From: Candidatus Anammoxibacter sp.
Lineage (GTDB): Bacteria > Planctomycetota > Brocadiia > Brocadiales > Anammoxibacteraceae
Direction: 5' to 3'
Assembly (NCBI GenBank): GCA_021777055.1
Contig: JAIQZO010000024.1
Span: 372,001-436,000 of the forward strand
DNA: 64,000 nt
The notes beneath the pieces are model-generated. The model saw only the letters and a program-made list of their open reading frames with translations. It was not told where the DNA came from and searched no databases. Position numbers and translations under genes: made by a program. Every line of letters starts with the position of its first letter. The first letter of the stretch is position 1. Shown here piece after piece: positions 1 to 9,197 of the stretch.

Positions 1-883
1 GATCGCGAACTGTTTTTATATTTGCCATATCAAGACAATTAGATGCCCTTACAGAAAGATCTAATTCCGCAACATTAACTGTAAGTTTTTCATTTAAATT
101 CTCTGGCGACTCCTCAATTTCATTAATCTCTTCTAAATTCTCAATAACCTTTGGTTCAGTGTAATCAATTTCATTACCTAACTCAAAGTATTGAACAAAA
201 GGATTTAAATGTTTTCTTAATATCTTGGCTGCTTCAGTTAACGCAGCTTCAGGTGTAATCGCCCCATTAGTTGAAATATCTAAAATCAACCTATCATAGT
301 TAGTTTTATGACCAACCCTTGTATTTTCAACTTTATACTGTACATTTCTTATGGGAGAAAAAATTGAATCTATGGGTATAACACCTATTTCATTATCCGC
401 TAATTCATTTTCGCTTTCAGTTACATAGCCTCTTCCATTTCTTACTTCCATTTCAAGATTGAAATCAACATTATCCGTTATTGTAGCGATATGCAAATCT
501 TTATTTATAACTTCAACATTGCCATCAGTAATAATGTCATTACCTGTAATGTCCCCAATTTTATTAGTTTCTATCTTTATTTTTTTTGAACCATCTGAGA
601 ATAGTTTAACATTTAAGTTTTTTATATTTAAGACTATGTCAGTAATATCTTCCACTACACCGGGAATATTACTAAACTCATGCTTAACGGTACCAAATTT
701 AACGGAAACAACTGCTGCCCCTTCTATTGAAGAGAGAAGAATTCTTCTTAAGCTATTACCTATTGTTACCCCAAAACCTCTCTCAAAAGGCTCTGCCTTA
801 AACCGTCCAAAATTTTCGTTTAATGTTTCTTTATCAACAACTACCCTATTAGGTAACTCAAATTCTCTCCATCTAATTCTCAT
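1..883 (-). CDS. rpoA: RNA polymerase alpha subunit (3' end cut by window edge)
   Basis: The alpha subunit nucleates RNA polymerase assembly. Reading starts at the ATG at 883 with MRIRWREFELPNR, followed by the assembly motif ERGFGVTIGNSLRRILLSS. About 294 residues are visible. The frame stays open to base 1, inside the C-terminal domain that contacts DNA UP elements and activators (helix-hairpin-helix LDLSVRASNCLDMANIKTVRD). An acidic linker separates the two domains. It is the last gene seen in the alpha operon after rpsD; rplQ would be expected just outside the window. Confidence 0.97.
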   Translation of the reverse strand, partial: MRIRWREFELPNRVVVDKETLNENFGRFKAEPFERGFGVTIGNSLRRILLSSIEGAAVVSVKFGTVKHEFSNIPGVVEDITDIVLNIKNLNVKLFSDGSKKIKIETNKIGDITGNDIITDGNVEVINKDLHIATITDNVDFNLEMEVRNGRGYVTESENELADNEIGVIPIDSIFSPIRNVQYKVENTRVGHKTNYDRLILDISTNGAITPEAALTEAAKILRKHLNPFVQYFELGNEIDYTEPKVIENLEEINEIEESPENLNEKLTVNVAELDLSVRASNCLDMANIKTVRD

Positions 884-963
884 AAGTTAATTCCACTTCA
901 AATAATGCTAAATAATTAGGGAAATTAAAATATAATTTCTTAATATTTAATATTTTATAGTTG

Positions 964-1590
964 TTATCGTGAACAAACTTCTACAATTAACTGTTCTTGT
1001 ACTTCAAGAGAAACGTCTTCTCTCGCTGGGAGCTGAATTACTCTTCCTGAACGATTTTCCTTATCTACTTCAATCCATTGAGGAACTTTTCTGCTGCTGT
1101 TACTCTCAATTGTTGTTGTTATAAGAGTAGTAAGACTTTCTTTACTTTTAGGTTTAATAACATCGCCAGGTTTAACCAAAAAAGAAGCTATATCAACCTT
1201 TTTATCATTAACTAATATATGCCCATGCCCAATCAATTGTCTTGCATGTTTTCTAGAATGGCTAAAAAGTGAATGATACACAACATTATCTAAACGCCTC
1301 TCAAGCAATTGCAGTAAAAATTCCCCGGTATTTATCTTTTTACTGGTAGCTTTCTTGAAGTAAATATTAAATTGTTTTTCTAGAACACCATAAAACCTTT
1401 TAACTTTTTGTTTTTCCCTAAACTGAGAACCATATTTTGATTGCTTTCTTCTACCCCAAATATGTGCTCCAGGTGGATATCTTTTCTTATTTAAACTGCA
1501 TTTAACTGTTTCGCATCTTTGCCCTTTTAAAAATAACTTTTCACCTTCTCTTCTGCAAAGTCTACATTGCGCAGTAGTCGTTCTTGCCAT
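964..1590 (-). CDS. rpsD: 30S ribosomal protein S4
   Basis: S4 is a primary 16S rRNA binder that starts 30S assembly. The 208-residue protein has the family length. The N-terminus carries four cysteines (C9, C12, C26, C31) placed for zinc binding, the C+ form of S4. The middle holds the S4 RNA-binding fold (LERRLDNVVY, then RQLIGHGHILVNDKKV). It lies between rpsK and rpoA, the standard alpha-operon order. Confidence 0.97.
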   Translation of the reverse strand: MARTTTAQCRLCRREGEKLFLKGQRCETVKCSLNKKRYPPGAHIWGRRKQSKYGSQFREKQKVKRFYGVLEKQFNIYFKKATSKKINTGEFLLQLLERRLDNVVYHSLFSHSRKHARQLIGHGHILVNDKKVDIASFLVKPGDVIKPKSKESLTTLITTTIESNSSRKVPQWIEVDKENRSGRVIQLPAREDVSLEVQEQLIVEVCSR

Positions 1591-1618
1591 TAGGCTCCTT
1601 TCTCACTAATTAGATATC

Positions 1619-1999
1619 TTATACTCTACGTTTTTTTCTAGGACGGCAACCATTATGCGGTAAAGGTGTAACGTCTTCAATAGTTTTAACTGTTATGCCT
1701 GCTGCCTGTATTGCCGTAATTGCAGATTCTCTGCCCGGACCAGGTCCTTTAACCCTAACTTCAACTTCTTGTATACCAAACTTCTTTGCTTTTTCCGCAA
1801 CCTGAAAGGCACTCTTAGTAGCAGCAAAAGGTGTACTTTTCCTGGATCCTTTGAAACCCGATGTTCCTGCACTTGCCCAACATAAAACTTGTCCGTTAAC
1901 ATCTGTTATTGTAACGAATGTGTTATTAAAGCTAGCTTTAATACAAGCTATTGCTTTGGACATTGTACGTTTTATCTTTTTTTTGCTTTTTTCAGCCAT
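1619..1999 (-). CDS. rpsK: 30S ribosomal protein S11
   Basis: S11 forms part of the 30S platform near the E site and contacts S7 and S18. The 126 residues contain family signatures such as [19 protein letters not shown] and the basic C-terminal end [12 protein letters not shown] lysine-rich N-terminus ([11 protein letters not shown]) precedes the fold. The gene precedes rpsD by 28 bases. Its upstream neighbour is not rpsM, as is usual, but an inserted methyltransferase-like gene. Confidence 0.97.
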   Translation of the reverse strand: MAEKSKKKIKRTMSKAIACIKASFNNTFVTITDVNGQVLCWASAGTSGFKGSRKSTPFAATKSAFQVAEKAKKFGIQEVEVRVKGPGPGRESAITAIQAAGITVKTIEDVTPLPHNGCRPRKKRRV

Positions 2000-2036
2000 T
2001 TTCTATCCTTAAAATTAATTATTATTTTTATAATAT

Positions 2037-2839
2037 CTAAAAATACTCTGGAAAGTAATCTAAAATTTTAGGCTGTAAATCAAACATTTCATTTAAAACT
2101 TTAAATTTATTTAATGGGTTTTCTTTTTTTCTTCTCTTTCTACGCGCAATTATTATTAAATTCTTAGGCGTAACTTTTTTAGGAACTATTTCTTTTAATT
2201 CAACAGTATACCCATAATATTGTAGAAATTGTGATCTTAAACCATCTGTCAACATATTAGAAAATCTATACCTTAATAACCCAAATTCTGTTAAAAATTT
2301 TAATGGGTGATCTTCGCCAAGTTCAGTTCTAATTTGATTCTGACAGCACGGTACTACTATAATAAATTTTGCATTACATTTGATACCTTTAGCAATAATT
2401 TCATCAGTTGCAGAATCACAAGCATGCAGTCCTATAACAATATCCACCTCTTTTTTAGGTACAAATTGAATGGTTCTATCTTTTACAAAGTCTATATTAT
2501 CATACTTTAATAATAAGTTTATTTTATTACATTCATCAATTAATGAACTATTTGAATCTACCGCGTAAAAGAAAGAATTCTTTTCTATAAAAAATCTCTT
2601 TAATAAAAAATTAACGGTAAAAGTCAAATATGCTTTTCCACAAGATCCTTCCAAGAATACAATCTCTTTTTTCTTTTTAAAAACATCTATAATTCTTAGA
2701 AGTTGATCACTAAACCCAACAATTTCTTCTAACTTTTTTATTGTATTATCTCTTATATTACTTTTTTTTTAACCCCTATAATATCAAGAAAATCCTCTGA
2801 TGAAGATAATACTTTTTTTATCTCATCTTTTGTGATCAT
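2037..2839 (-). pseudogene. Class I SAM-dependent methyltransferase-like gene with a frameshift in an A9 tract
   Basis: A gene inserted between rpsM and rpsK. From the ATG at 2839 the frame reads MITKDEIKKVLSSSEDFLDI and stops 26 codons in, just after nine A residues (minus strand; plus-strand T run 2762-2770). Adding one A restores an open frame through LRIIDVFKKKKEIVFLEGSCGKAYLTF to the stop at 2037, about 267 residues. The intact downstream part spans 2037-2654 and could start at a TTG. Motif I is EGSCGKAYL. The later segments GLHACDSATDEII and VVPCCQNQIR resemble the Methyltransf_32 (GSTCD C-terminal) type, recalled from memory and not searched. The substrate is unknown. The shift may be real decay, transcriptional slippage, or a homopolymer sequencing error. 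Confidence 0.7.
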
Positions 2840-2899
2840 ATTTTAAGTTTTACTATAAAATGATAATGATATTAAACCCTTATTTAATTAAATCAAATA

Positions 2900-3283
2900 T
2901 CATCTCATCTCTTTTATTCCCTTCTTAACTGAGACTGTCTTTTTACGTCCTTTTCTAGTTCTAGCATTCGTCTTAGTTCGTTGACCTCTGACAGGTAAAC
3001 CTAATCGATGACGTAACCCACGGTAGCTTCCAATGTTTTTTAAACGTGAAATATTTTGTGATTCATGCCTTCTTAATTGTCCCTCTATCATATACTTCTT
3101 GGAAAGATGATTGGCAATTGCGGTAATAGTATCATCAGTCAACTCTTTCGCCCTAGTACTCTCATCTATATCAAGCTCTTTTAAAACATCTTTTGCTATA
3201 ACTTTCCCAACTCCATAAATATATGTCATAGCGATTATAATTCTTTTATCACTTGGTATATCTACACCTGCTATTCTTGGCAA
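2900..3283 (-). CDS. rpsM: 30S ribosomal protein S13
   Basis: S13 sits in the 30S head and forms bridges to the 50S subunit. The 127 residues start MPRIAGVDIPSDKRI, carry the helix-two-turn-helix region and the family motif RGLRHRLGLPVRGQRTKTNA, and end in a basic tail. It follows rpmJ. The gene after it is a foreign methyltransferase-like gene instead of rpsK. Confidence 0.97.
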   Translation of the reverse strand: MPRIAGVDIPSDKRIIIAMTYIYGVGKVIAKDVLKELDIDESTRAKELTDDTITAIANHLSKKYMIEGQLRRHESQNISRLKNIGSYRGLRHRLGLPVRGQRTKTNARTRKGRKKTVSVKKGIKEMR

Positions 3284-3332
3284 TTCTAGCTCCTTATAAT
3301 TTTGAATATCATAATTTTCATACTAAAACCCA

Positions 3333-3449
3333 TTATTTACCTTGTCGCTGTTTATGTTTTGCATTAATACAAATAACACGAACTATATTTTTTCTTCTGA
3401 TAATTTTACAATTCTCACAAATTCTTTTAACTGATGATCTTACTTTCAT
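3333..3449 (-). CDS. rpmJ: 50S ribosomal protein L36
   Basis: A 38-residue protein read directly from the sequence between infA and rpsM. It starts [20 protein letters not shown] and ends KHKQRQGK. C11, C14, C27 and H32 form the zinc site of the C+ L36 form. The position between infA and rpsM is the conserved one. It is too short for most ORF cut-offs. Confidence 0.95.
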   Translation of the reverse strand: MKVRSSVKRICENCKIIRRKNIVRVICINAKHKQRQGK

Positions 3450-3458
3450 AACTTTTCT

Positions 3459-3677
3459 CTATGATTTTCTATAAATAATACGACCCTTTTCTAGATCATA
3501 CGGCGACATTTCTACTGTAACCTTATCCCCTGGTAAAATTCTAATAAAATGCATTCGCATCTTCCCTGAAACGTGCGCAAGTATTTTATGCCCATTTTCC
3601 AATTCTACACGAAACATTGCATTTGGTAAAGCTTCGCGAACAACAGCTTCAACTCTTATAGGTTCTTCTTTTCCCAT
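3459..3677 (-). CDS. infA: Translation initiation factor IF-1
   Basis: IF-1 binds the A site of the 30S subunit during initiation. The 72 residues are the exact usual length and form an S1-like OB fold ([21 protein letters not shown], then [19 protein letters not shown]). It lies between map and rpmJ, the usual position in the spc/alpha junction. Confidence 0.97.
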   Translation of the reverse strand: MGKEEPIRVEAVVREALPNAMFRVELENGHKILAHVSGKMRMHFIRILPGDKVTVEMSPYDLEKGRIIYRKS

Positions 3678-3720
3678 ATTGTAGATCTAAATTTTTTAAA
3701 TTTTTATGTACTCTTATATT

Positions 3721-4473
3721 CTAAATTGTTAAAACATCTGGTCCGTCATCAGTAATTGCAATTGTATGTTCAAAATGAGCAGAAAGCAATTTATCTTGGG
3801 TTATTACTGTCCAATTATTATCCAAAACAGATGTATCAGGCAACCCTTCACAAATCATAGGTTCAATTGCAATTGTCATCCCTTTAGTTAACAAAATACT
3901 ATTATTCTTTAAATTAGTTGATACGAAATTAGGAACTTGAGGATCTTCATGCATTTTTCTTCCTATTCCATGTCCTGTATAATCTCTAACAATAGAAAAA
4001 CCTTTAGATTCGACATAATTTTGAATTGTCTCAGAAACTGTTTCTAATTTAATATCTGATTTAATAACCTTTATTCCAAGCTCTAAAGATTCTTTACAGA
4101 CATCAATTAGTTTAGTTGCAATTGTAGAAATTTCTCCAATTGGAAAGGTTTTTGCCATATCAGCCATATACTTTTTGTATTCAGCTCCAATATCAATACT
4201 TAATATATCTCCATCTTTTAGAATATAATCATTTGGTATACCATGAACGACTTCGTTGTTAACTGAAGCACAAATACTTTTAGGGAAACCTCTATATCCC
4301 TTAAAAATCGGTCGACAATTATTCTTTATTAAAAATTCCTCTAATTTATCGTTAATATAATTAGTAGTCACTCCAGCCATTGCAATTTCACTTGCCAATT
4401 GTAAAGCTTCATTTAATACTTTTCCTGCTTTACGCATTAAGTTAATTTCACGATCTGATTTGCAATATATCAA
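3721..4473 (-). CDS. map: Methionine aminopeptidase type I
   Basis: Removes the initiator methionine from nascent proteins. The 250 residues show the pita-bread fold with the metal ligands in order: D in DILSIDIGAEYKKYMADMA (two Asp), H in TGHGIGRKMHEDP, E in IAIEPM, and E in the C-terminal HTIAIT segment. There is no N-terminal zinc-finger extension, so it is the short bacterial form. It lies between secY and infA. Confidence 0.96.
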   Translation of the reverse strand: MIYCKSDREINLMRKAGKVLNEALQLASEIAMAGVTTNYINDKLEEFLIKNNCRPIFKGYRGFPKSICASVNNEVVHGIPNDYILKDGDILSIDIGAEYKKYMADMAKTFPIGEISTIATKLIDVCKESLELGIKVIKSDIKLETVSETIQNYVESKGFSIVRDYTGHGIGRKMHEDPQVPNFVSTNLKNNSILLTKGMTIAIEPMICEGLPDTSVLDNNWTVITQDKLLSAHFEHTIAITDDGPDVLTI

Positions 4474-4550
4474 CGACTTTCCTTGCTATTAAGAAACTTT
4501 AATTTTAAATTCTTATACTAAACGGTTACAGTAAATTTCTAATACAAATC

Positions 4551-5933
4551 TTAACTTCTGCGGCCTCTAATCTTAGTTCCACTGCCTAGAAATCCATCAT
4601 ATTGTCTCATTAAAAGATGAGACTCAATTTTTTGAACCAAATCCAAGGCGACACCTACAACAATTAACAATCCTGTACCACCATAAAATCCAGCAATTGC
4701 CTTATTAATATGTAAACCACTAGAAACTATACTAGGTAAAATAGCAATTAAGGCCAAAAATGCAGCTCCGGCTAAAGTAATCTTAGCCATAATATTTTCT
4801 AAATATTCAGAAGTCTTATTACCCGGTCTAATACCAGGGATAAAACTGCCGTACTCCTTCATGTTATTCGCCATCTCTTTAGGATTAAACTGGATAGCCG
4901 TCCAGAAATAACAAAAGAAAGTAATTAACAAGACATATAATATAGTATAAATAACACCCCCTCTTAACATATCTCCCAAACGAGATGTTATCCAGAATCC
5001 AACACCACCAGGATCAAATTTAGCCTGAAGGCCTTGAAATATGGCAGAAGGGAATATTAATAAAGATTGAGCAAATATTATAGGCATAACTCCAGCTTGA
5101 TTAACCTTTAGCGGAAGGTAATGCTTTTGCCCTCCATAAACTTTTCGTCCTCTTGTCTGTCTTGCTTGTTGTACTGGTATTCTTCTTTGTCCCTGTGTAA
5201 TGTAAACAATACCACCAACAATACTTAATAAGACCGCACAAAGTATTATCATTTTGACAATACCAATCTCATGCTCAGCAGGTGCAACAGAAAATGTAAA
5301 GTTCTGAAATAGTTGCGACAAAGCCCAAGGCAGTCTATCAATTATACCTATCATGATTACCAGTGATATACCACTTCCAATTCCTGATTCATCTATCTGT
5401 TCACCAATCCACATAAGGAACATTGTTCCTGTCGTTAATAAAAGAGCGGCCATCATCTGAAAGCCAAGACCTTGAAGGTAAACTGGTACAACCGGAACAT
5501 TATCAACTTCAATAGTATACAAAGTCCTTGACATTACAAATGCTTGAAAAAGACATAAACCAACTGTAGCTAATCTTGTATACTGGTTTATTTTCTTTCT
5601 ACCGACCTCACCCTCTTTTTGTAATCTCTCAAGTGATGGAACAACTCCAACCAAAAGCTGAAAAATAATTGATGCACTAATATAAGGCATAATTCCTAAG
5701 CCAAAAATCGCACCAGTACTCATTGCACCACCAGCAAAGAGATCTACTAACCCTAATAACTGCCCCACACCTGATTGAGTAAACTGTTCAAAATACGACT
5801 TTAAGACATTTGTATCTATTCCAGGCATAGGTATAAAAACACCTACCCTGCAAATAGCTAAAAGTCCTAGCGTTATAAGTATTTTGTTTCTTAACTCAGG
5901 GATTTTATAAATATTTTTAAATTGTTGAATCAT
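4551..5933 (-). CDS. secY: Preprotein translocase subunit SecY
   Basis: The channel of the Sec translocon in the inner membrane. The 460 residues have about ten hydrophobic helices. Family motifs include the plug and TM2 region (GLGIMPYISASIIFQLL), the cytoplasmic loop RRIPVQQARQTRGRKVYGGQ, and the ribosome-contacting loop FNPKEMANNMKEYGSFIPG. The ATG overlaps the rplO stop by four bases (5930-5933), so the two are translationally coupled. Its partner secE lies at 29.2 kb. Confidence 0.98.
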   Translation of the reverse strand: MIQQFKNIYKIPELRNKILITLGLLAICRVGVFIPMPGIDTNVLKSYFEQFTQSGVGQLLGLVDLFAGGAMSTGAIFGLGIMPYISASIIFQLLVGVVPSLERLQKEGEVGRKKINQYTRLATVGLCLFQAFVMSRTLYTIEVDNVPVVPVYLQGLGFQMMAALLLTTGTMFLMWIGEQIDESGIGSGISLVIMIGIIDRLPWALSQLFQNFTFSVAPAEHEIGIVKMIILCAVLLSIVGGIVYITQGQRRIPVQQARQTRGRKVYGGQKHYLPLKVNQAGVMPIIFAQSLLIFPSAIFQGLQAKFDPGGVGFWITSRLGDMLRGGVIYTILYVLLITFFCYFWTAIQFNPKEMANNMKEYGSFIPGIRPGNKTSEYLENIMAKITLAGAAFLALIAILPSIVSSGLHINKAIAGFYGGTGLLIVVGVALDLVQKIESHLLMRQYDGFLGSGTKIRGRRS

Positions 5934-6373
5934 TTAGTCGATACCTCGCCACCTGCATCCTCAATCTTTTTTGCAGCAGATTTACTAAAAATATCAGCAG
6001 TTACTTTTAAAGATACCTTTAATTCTCCATTACCCAATATTTTTAATCCTGATTTCTTTTGATTAACAATCCCACGTTCCTTTAACAAATCAAAATTAAC
6101 TATGTCATTATTAGTAAAAACATTAAGCTCTTCTACATTAACAACAGTATAATGTTTTTTAAAAACATTATTGAATCCTCTTTTAGGTAACCTTCGAAAA
6201 AGAGGCATCTGACCACCTTCAAAAAGAATGCCATACTCGGTTCCTGAACGAGACCCAGCACCCTTTGATCCCCTACAACATGTCTTACCATGACCAGAAC
6301 CAGCTCCACGACCAACTCTTTTTCGTTTTTTATTTTTATTTAATTCTATTTTCCGTAAGTCGTTTAAATTCAT
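5930..6373 (-). CDS. rplO: 50S ribosomal protein L15
   Basis: A late-assembly 50S protein. The 147 residues have the glycine- and arginine-rich N-terminal extension (KRVGRGAGSGHGKTCCRGSK) that penetrates 23S rRNA, then GGQMPLFRRLPKRGF. Four-base overlaps with rpsE upstream and secY downstream couple the three genes. rpmD (L30), often found between rpsE and rplO, is absent. Confidence 0.97.
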   Translation of the reverse strand: MNLNDLRKIELNKNKKRKRVGRGAGSGHGKTCCRGSKGAGSRSGTEYGILFEGGQMPLFRRLPKRGFNNVFKKHYTVVNVEELNVFTNNDIVNFDLLKERGIVNQKKSGLKILGNGELKVSLKVTADIFSKSAAKKIEDAGGEVSTK

Positions 6374-6855
6374 TGTGAAGAAACACCTCTAAGCTTTAAT
6401 ACTTCCTCTTTATTTTTTAAAGATATTAGACATTCCATTGTTGCCTTTACTACATTAATAGGATTCCTATTACCGTAGCATTTCGTTAAAACGTCTTTCA
6501 CGCCAGCGAGTTCTAATAATGCTCTAACTGAACTTCCTGCTTTAATACCAGTACCTTTTGTAGCTGGTTTCATAAACACCTTAGAAGAAAGATACTTCCC
6601 CGTTACTTCATGAGGGATTGTATTCTCAGTTAGAAAAACATTATGTATCTGTTTCTTTGCATCCTTTGTAGCTTTTAAAACAGCACTGGGAACATTCCTT
6701 GACTTACCAAAACCATAACCTATATTGCCATTCCTATCCCCAATAACGATTAATGCGCTAAAGCTTAAGGTTTTACCACCTTTTGTTACATTTGTACATC
6801 TATTAATTTGTACAACATTTTCTTCAAAACTTTTGTTTACGTCTTTTTTCCTCAA
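6370..6855 (-). CDS. rpsE: 30S ribosomal protein S5
   Basis: S5 shapes the mRNA entry site and affects decoding accuracy. The 161 residues contain the double-stranded RNA-binding fold (VNRCTNVTKGGKTLSFSALI region, GDRNGNIGYGFGKSRNVPSA) and the C-terminal motif ATKGTGIKAGSSVRALLELAG. It overlaps rplO by four bases and follows rplR by 18. Confidence 0.97.
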   Translation of the reverse strand: MRKKDVNKSFEENVVQINRCTNVTKGGKTLSFSALIVIGDRNGNIGYGFGKSRNVPSAVLKATKDAKKQIHNVFLTENTIPHEVTGKYLSSKVFMKPATKGTGIKAGSSVRALLELAGVKDVLTKCYGNRNPINVVKATMECLISLKNKEEVLKLRGVSSQ

Positions 6856-6873
6856 GCAACCCCTCCGTTTACA

Positions 6874-7242
6874 TTAAAAATTCAGCCCGTTTTTCCTTGC
6901 TTCATCAGCTAACGCTTTAATCCGGCCATGATACTTAAAACCGCTTCTATCAAAAACAACATCACTAATACCCTTACTAACAGCATTTTGTGCTATTATT
7001 TGACCAATATATTTTGCGGCTTCTATATTTCTACAATTTTTAAATTTTTCTTTTAATTCTTTAGTAAAGGAAGTAGCAGAAACTAATGTTTTCCCTTCTG
7101 TATCATCAATAATCTGGCAATAAATATATTTTAAACTTCTATAAACGCAGAGCCGAGGTCTCTCTTTAGTACCAAATACCTTTTTTCTAATACTTATCCT
7201 TCTTTTATTCTTTTTTAAAACCTTTTGTTTTGATTTATTCAT
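6874..7242 (-). CDS. rplR: 50S ribosomal protein L18
   Basis: L18 binds 5S rRNA with L5 and L25 in the central protuberance. The 122 residues have a basic N-terminus and the motifs [20 protein letters not shown] and [20 protein letters not shown]. The gap to rplF (84 bases) is larger than its neighbours and holds a remnant copy of the rplF 3' end. Confidence 0.97.
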   Translation of the reverse strand: MNKSKQKVLKKNKRRISIRKKVFGTKERPRLCVYRSLKYIYCQIIDDTEGKTLVSATSFTKELKEKFKNCRNIEAAKYIGQIIAQNAVSKGISDVVFDRSGFKYHGRIKALADEARKNGLNF

Positions 7243-7260
7243 TTTATGCTATCCTGTATA

Positions 7261-7295
7261 CAAAGCTTTATCTGCTTTTCTTTGAATAATTTCAT
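7261..7295 (-). repeat. Decayed in-frame copy of the rplF 3' end
   Basis: This 35-base stretch matches 7336-7370, the end of rplF, at 29 of 35 positions by hand alignment. The offset is 75 bases, a multiple of three. Read in the rplF frame past the stop it encodes YEIIQRKADKALYTG, against ADEIIRRKAGKALST at the real end. It looks like the remains of a tandem duplication of about 25 codons that now lies behind stop codons. Confidence 0.7.
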
Positions 7296-7326
7296 AAATA
7301 TCTTACCATCTAGATCTATATAAGAC

Positions 7327-7881
7327 CTAAGTAGATAAAGCCTTACCAGCTTTTCTTCGAATTATTTCATCGGCATACTTGATTCCCTTACCTTTATAAG
7401 GTTCAGGAGGTCTGATCTTTCTTATATTAGCGGCAAATTGCCCTAATAATTGTTTGTCAATACCTTTTACTACAAGCTTAGCTGGATTTGATGGATTTGT
7501 CACATCAACATCAAGACCCTTAGGTATTTCCATAGTTACAGGTTGGTTAAATCCTATTTGTAATACAAGTTTGGTACCCTGCACTTTAGCATTATATCCT
7601 AATCCAATAATTTCCATCTCTTTTGAATAACCAGTTGTAACACCAAAGATCATATTGGATATTAATGAAAAAAATAGCCCCTGTATACCTTTCTCATTTT
7701 TCCTTGTAGCTAAGCTGTCTACTTTTAAATTAGAATTTTGTTCATCGAAAACTATTTTAATTGAAGGATATAATTTCTGTTCAAGTTCCCCTTTAGGACC
7801 TTTAACTTTAATTATGTCATCTTTTAATACAACCTTAACTTTATCAGGTATTTGTATAGGTTTTTTTGCTAATTTTGACAT
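7327..7881 (-). CDS. rplF: 50S ribosomal protein L6
   Basis: L6 lies near the sarcin-ricin loop of the 50S subunit. The 184 residues hold the two repeated L6 domains and the C-terminal signature RPPEPYKGKGIKYADEIIRR. The length is normal. A degenerate extra copy of its last codons lies just after the stop. Confidence 0.97.
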   Translation of the reverse strand: MSKLAKKPIQIPDKVKVVLKDDIIKVKGPKGELEQKLYPSIKIVFDEQNSNLKVDSLATRKNEKGIQGLFFSLISNMIFGVTTGYSKEMEIIGLGYNAKVQGTKLVLQIGFNQPVTMEIPKGLDVDVTNPSNPAKLVVKGIDKQLLGQFAANIRKIRPPEPYKGKGIKYADEIIRRKAGKALST

Positions 7882-7935
7882 TATTTTTATAATACAATCA
7901 TTTAAATTTATAATATATCTAATAGATATTATTTC

Positions 7936-8334
7936 TTACCAAACAGTGCAAATTAATTCACCACCAATTTGTAATTCTCTACACTCACTATCACTTAAAA
8001 TACCTTTTGATGTTGATAAAATTGTAATACCTATACCACCTAAAACTTTACAAATCTCTTTGCTCTTTTTATAAACCCTTTTACCACCTTTGCTTTCACG
8101 TTTAATTGAGTTTAATACTTTCTTTTTCATTGGGCCATATTTTAGATATATTTTTATCGTTGATTTTGGTCCATCTTTTATCTCTTTAAAATCTTTAATA
8201 TATCCTTCTTTTTTTAAGACCTCAACAATACCTATTTTAATTTTAGATCCTGGTACAGCAAGCGAATCTCTATAAATAAGATTTGCATTTCTTATTTGTG
8301 TTAACAAATCAGCTATTGGGTCATTCATACTCAT
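7936..8334 (-). CDS. rpsH: 30S ribosomal protein S8
   Basis: S8 is a core binder of the 16S central domain. I set the start at the ATG at 8334 (MSMNDPIADLLTQIRNA), giving 132 residues, the family length. An AAGGAG Shine-Dalgarno at 8346-8351 sits upstream. The frame is open to 8421, but the extra 29 codons do not resemble S8. The C-terminus has the motif STSKGILSDSECRELQIGGELICTVW in parts. Confidence 0.95.
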   Translation of the reverse strand: MSMNDPIADLLTQIRNANLIYRDSLAVPGSKIKIGIVEVLKKEGYIKDFKEIKDGPKSTIKIYLKYGPMKKKVLNSIKRESKGGKRVYKKSKEICKVLGGIGITILSTSKGILSDSECRELQIGGELICTVW

Positions 8335-8383
8335 TGTTTTTTGTCTCCTTACCTCTTTAGAAAAATTAATTAATGAATTATAT

Positions 8384-8569
8384 TCACCAACTAGCTTTTT
8401 TAACACCAGGAATTTCTGCATTTGATGCTAACCGTCTAAAACATATTCTGCAAATCTTAAATTTTCTATAATATGCACGAGGTCTACCACAAATATTACA
8501 CCTAAAATAATCCCGTGTTTTAAACTTTGCCGGTTTATTACATTTCTCAATTAAAGCTTTTCGCGTCAT
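8384..8569 (-). CDS. rpsN: 30S ribosomal protein S14, zinc-binding type Z
   Basis: S14 acts in the 30S head next to S3 and S10. The 61-residue length and the four cysteines (C24, C27, C40, C43 in CNIC and CRIC) define the short zinc-ribbon form. It ends in the conserved [11 protein letters not shown]. The ATG overlaps the rplE stop by one base (8569). Confidence 0.97.
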   Translation of the reverse strand: MTRKALIEKCNKPAKFKTRDYFRCNICGRPRAYYRKFKICRICFRRLASNAEIPGVKKASW

Positions 8570-9123
8570 TATTTATCTCCTGCTGCTTTCTTAAATGGCA
8601 TACCAAATAGTTTTAGTAATTCCAAAGACTCATTAGGAGATCCATTGGAAATTGTAAGGCAAATATCCATTCCCAGTTTAAACTCTATCTCATCATGATT
8701 AATCTCTGTAAAAGCTGACTGTTCTTCAACACCTAAAGAATAATTCCCCTGTTTATCAAATGATTTGAGTGAAAGTCCTTGGAAGTCCTTAAATCTTGGA
8801 ATAACTATACTTACTAACCTATCTAAAAATTCATACATTTTCTTTTTTCTTAATGTAACCTTACACCCAACTTTGTCACCCACTCTTACTTTAAATCCTG
8901 CAACCGCCTTTCTAGCATGGGTTATTACAGGATGTTGACCTGTAATTGCAGATAATAGTTTTACCCCCTCTTCTAGATACCTTTTGTTTTCTGAGGCTTT
9001 TCCTAGACCCATATTTAATACTATTTTATCAATTTTAGGAACTTCATAATTATTTCGGTATCCAAATTGTTCCTTCATTTTTCCAACTATTTCATTCTCA
9101 TATAAATCTAATAATCGAACCAT
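8569..9123 (-). CDS. rplE: 50S ribosomal protein L5
   Basis: L5 carries 5S rRNA into the central protuberance. The 184 residues include [35 protein letters not shown] and [19 protein letters not shown], all family signatures. Between it and rplX upstream is an unusual 247-base gap with an inverted-repeat element. Confidence 0.97.
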   Translation of the reverse strand: MVRLLDLYENEIVGKMKEQFGYRNNYEVPKIDKIVLNMGLGKASENKRYLEEGVKLLSAITGQHPVITHARKAVAGFKVRVGDKVGCKVTLRKKKMYEFLDRLVSIVIPRFKDFQGLSLKSFDKQGNYSLGVEEQSAFTEINHDEIEFKLGMDICLTISNGSPNESLELLKLFGMPFKKAAGDK

Positions 9124-9197
9124 TATTTGCCTTTAATCTCTAATATAAATCTTGTAAATTTCTCTAAATAGAAAAAGTACTATCTCTTTATATCCAT

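Noticed and set aside
8335-8421. Upstream extension of rpsH by 29 codons
   Set aside because: The Shine-Dalgarno and family start fit the ATG at 8334; the extra residues do not resemble S8.
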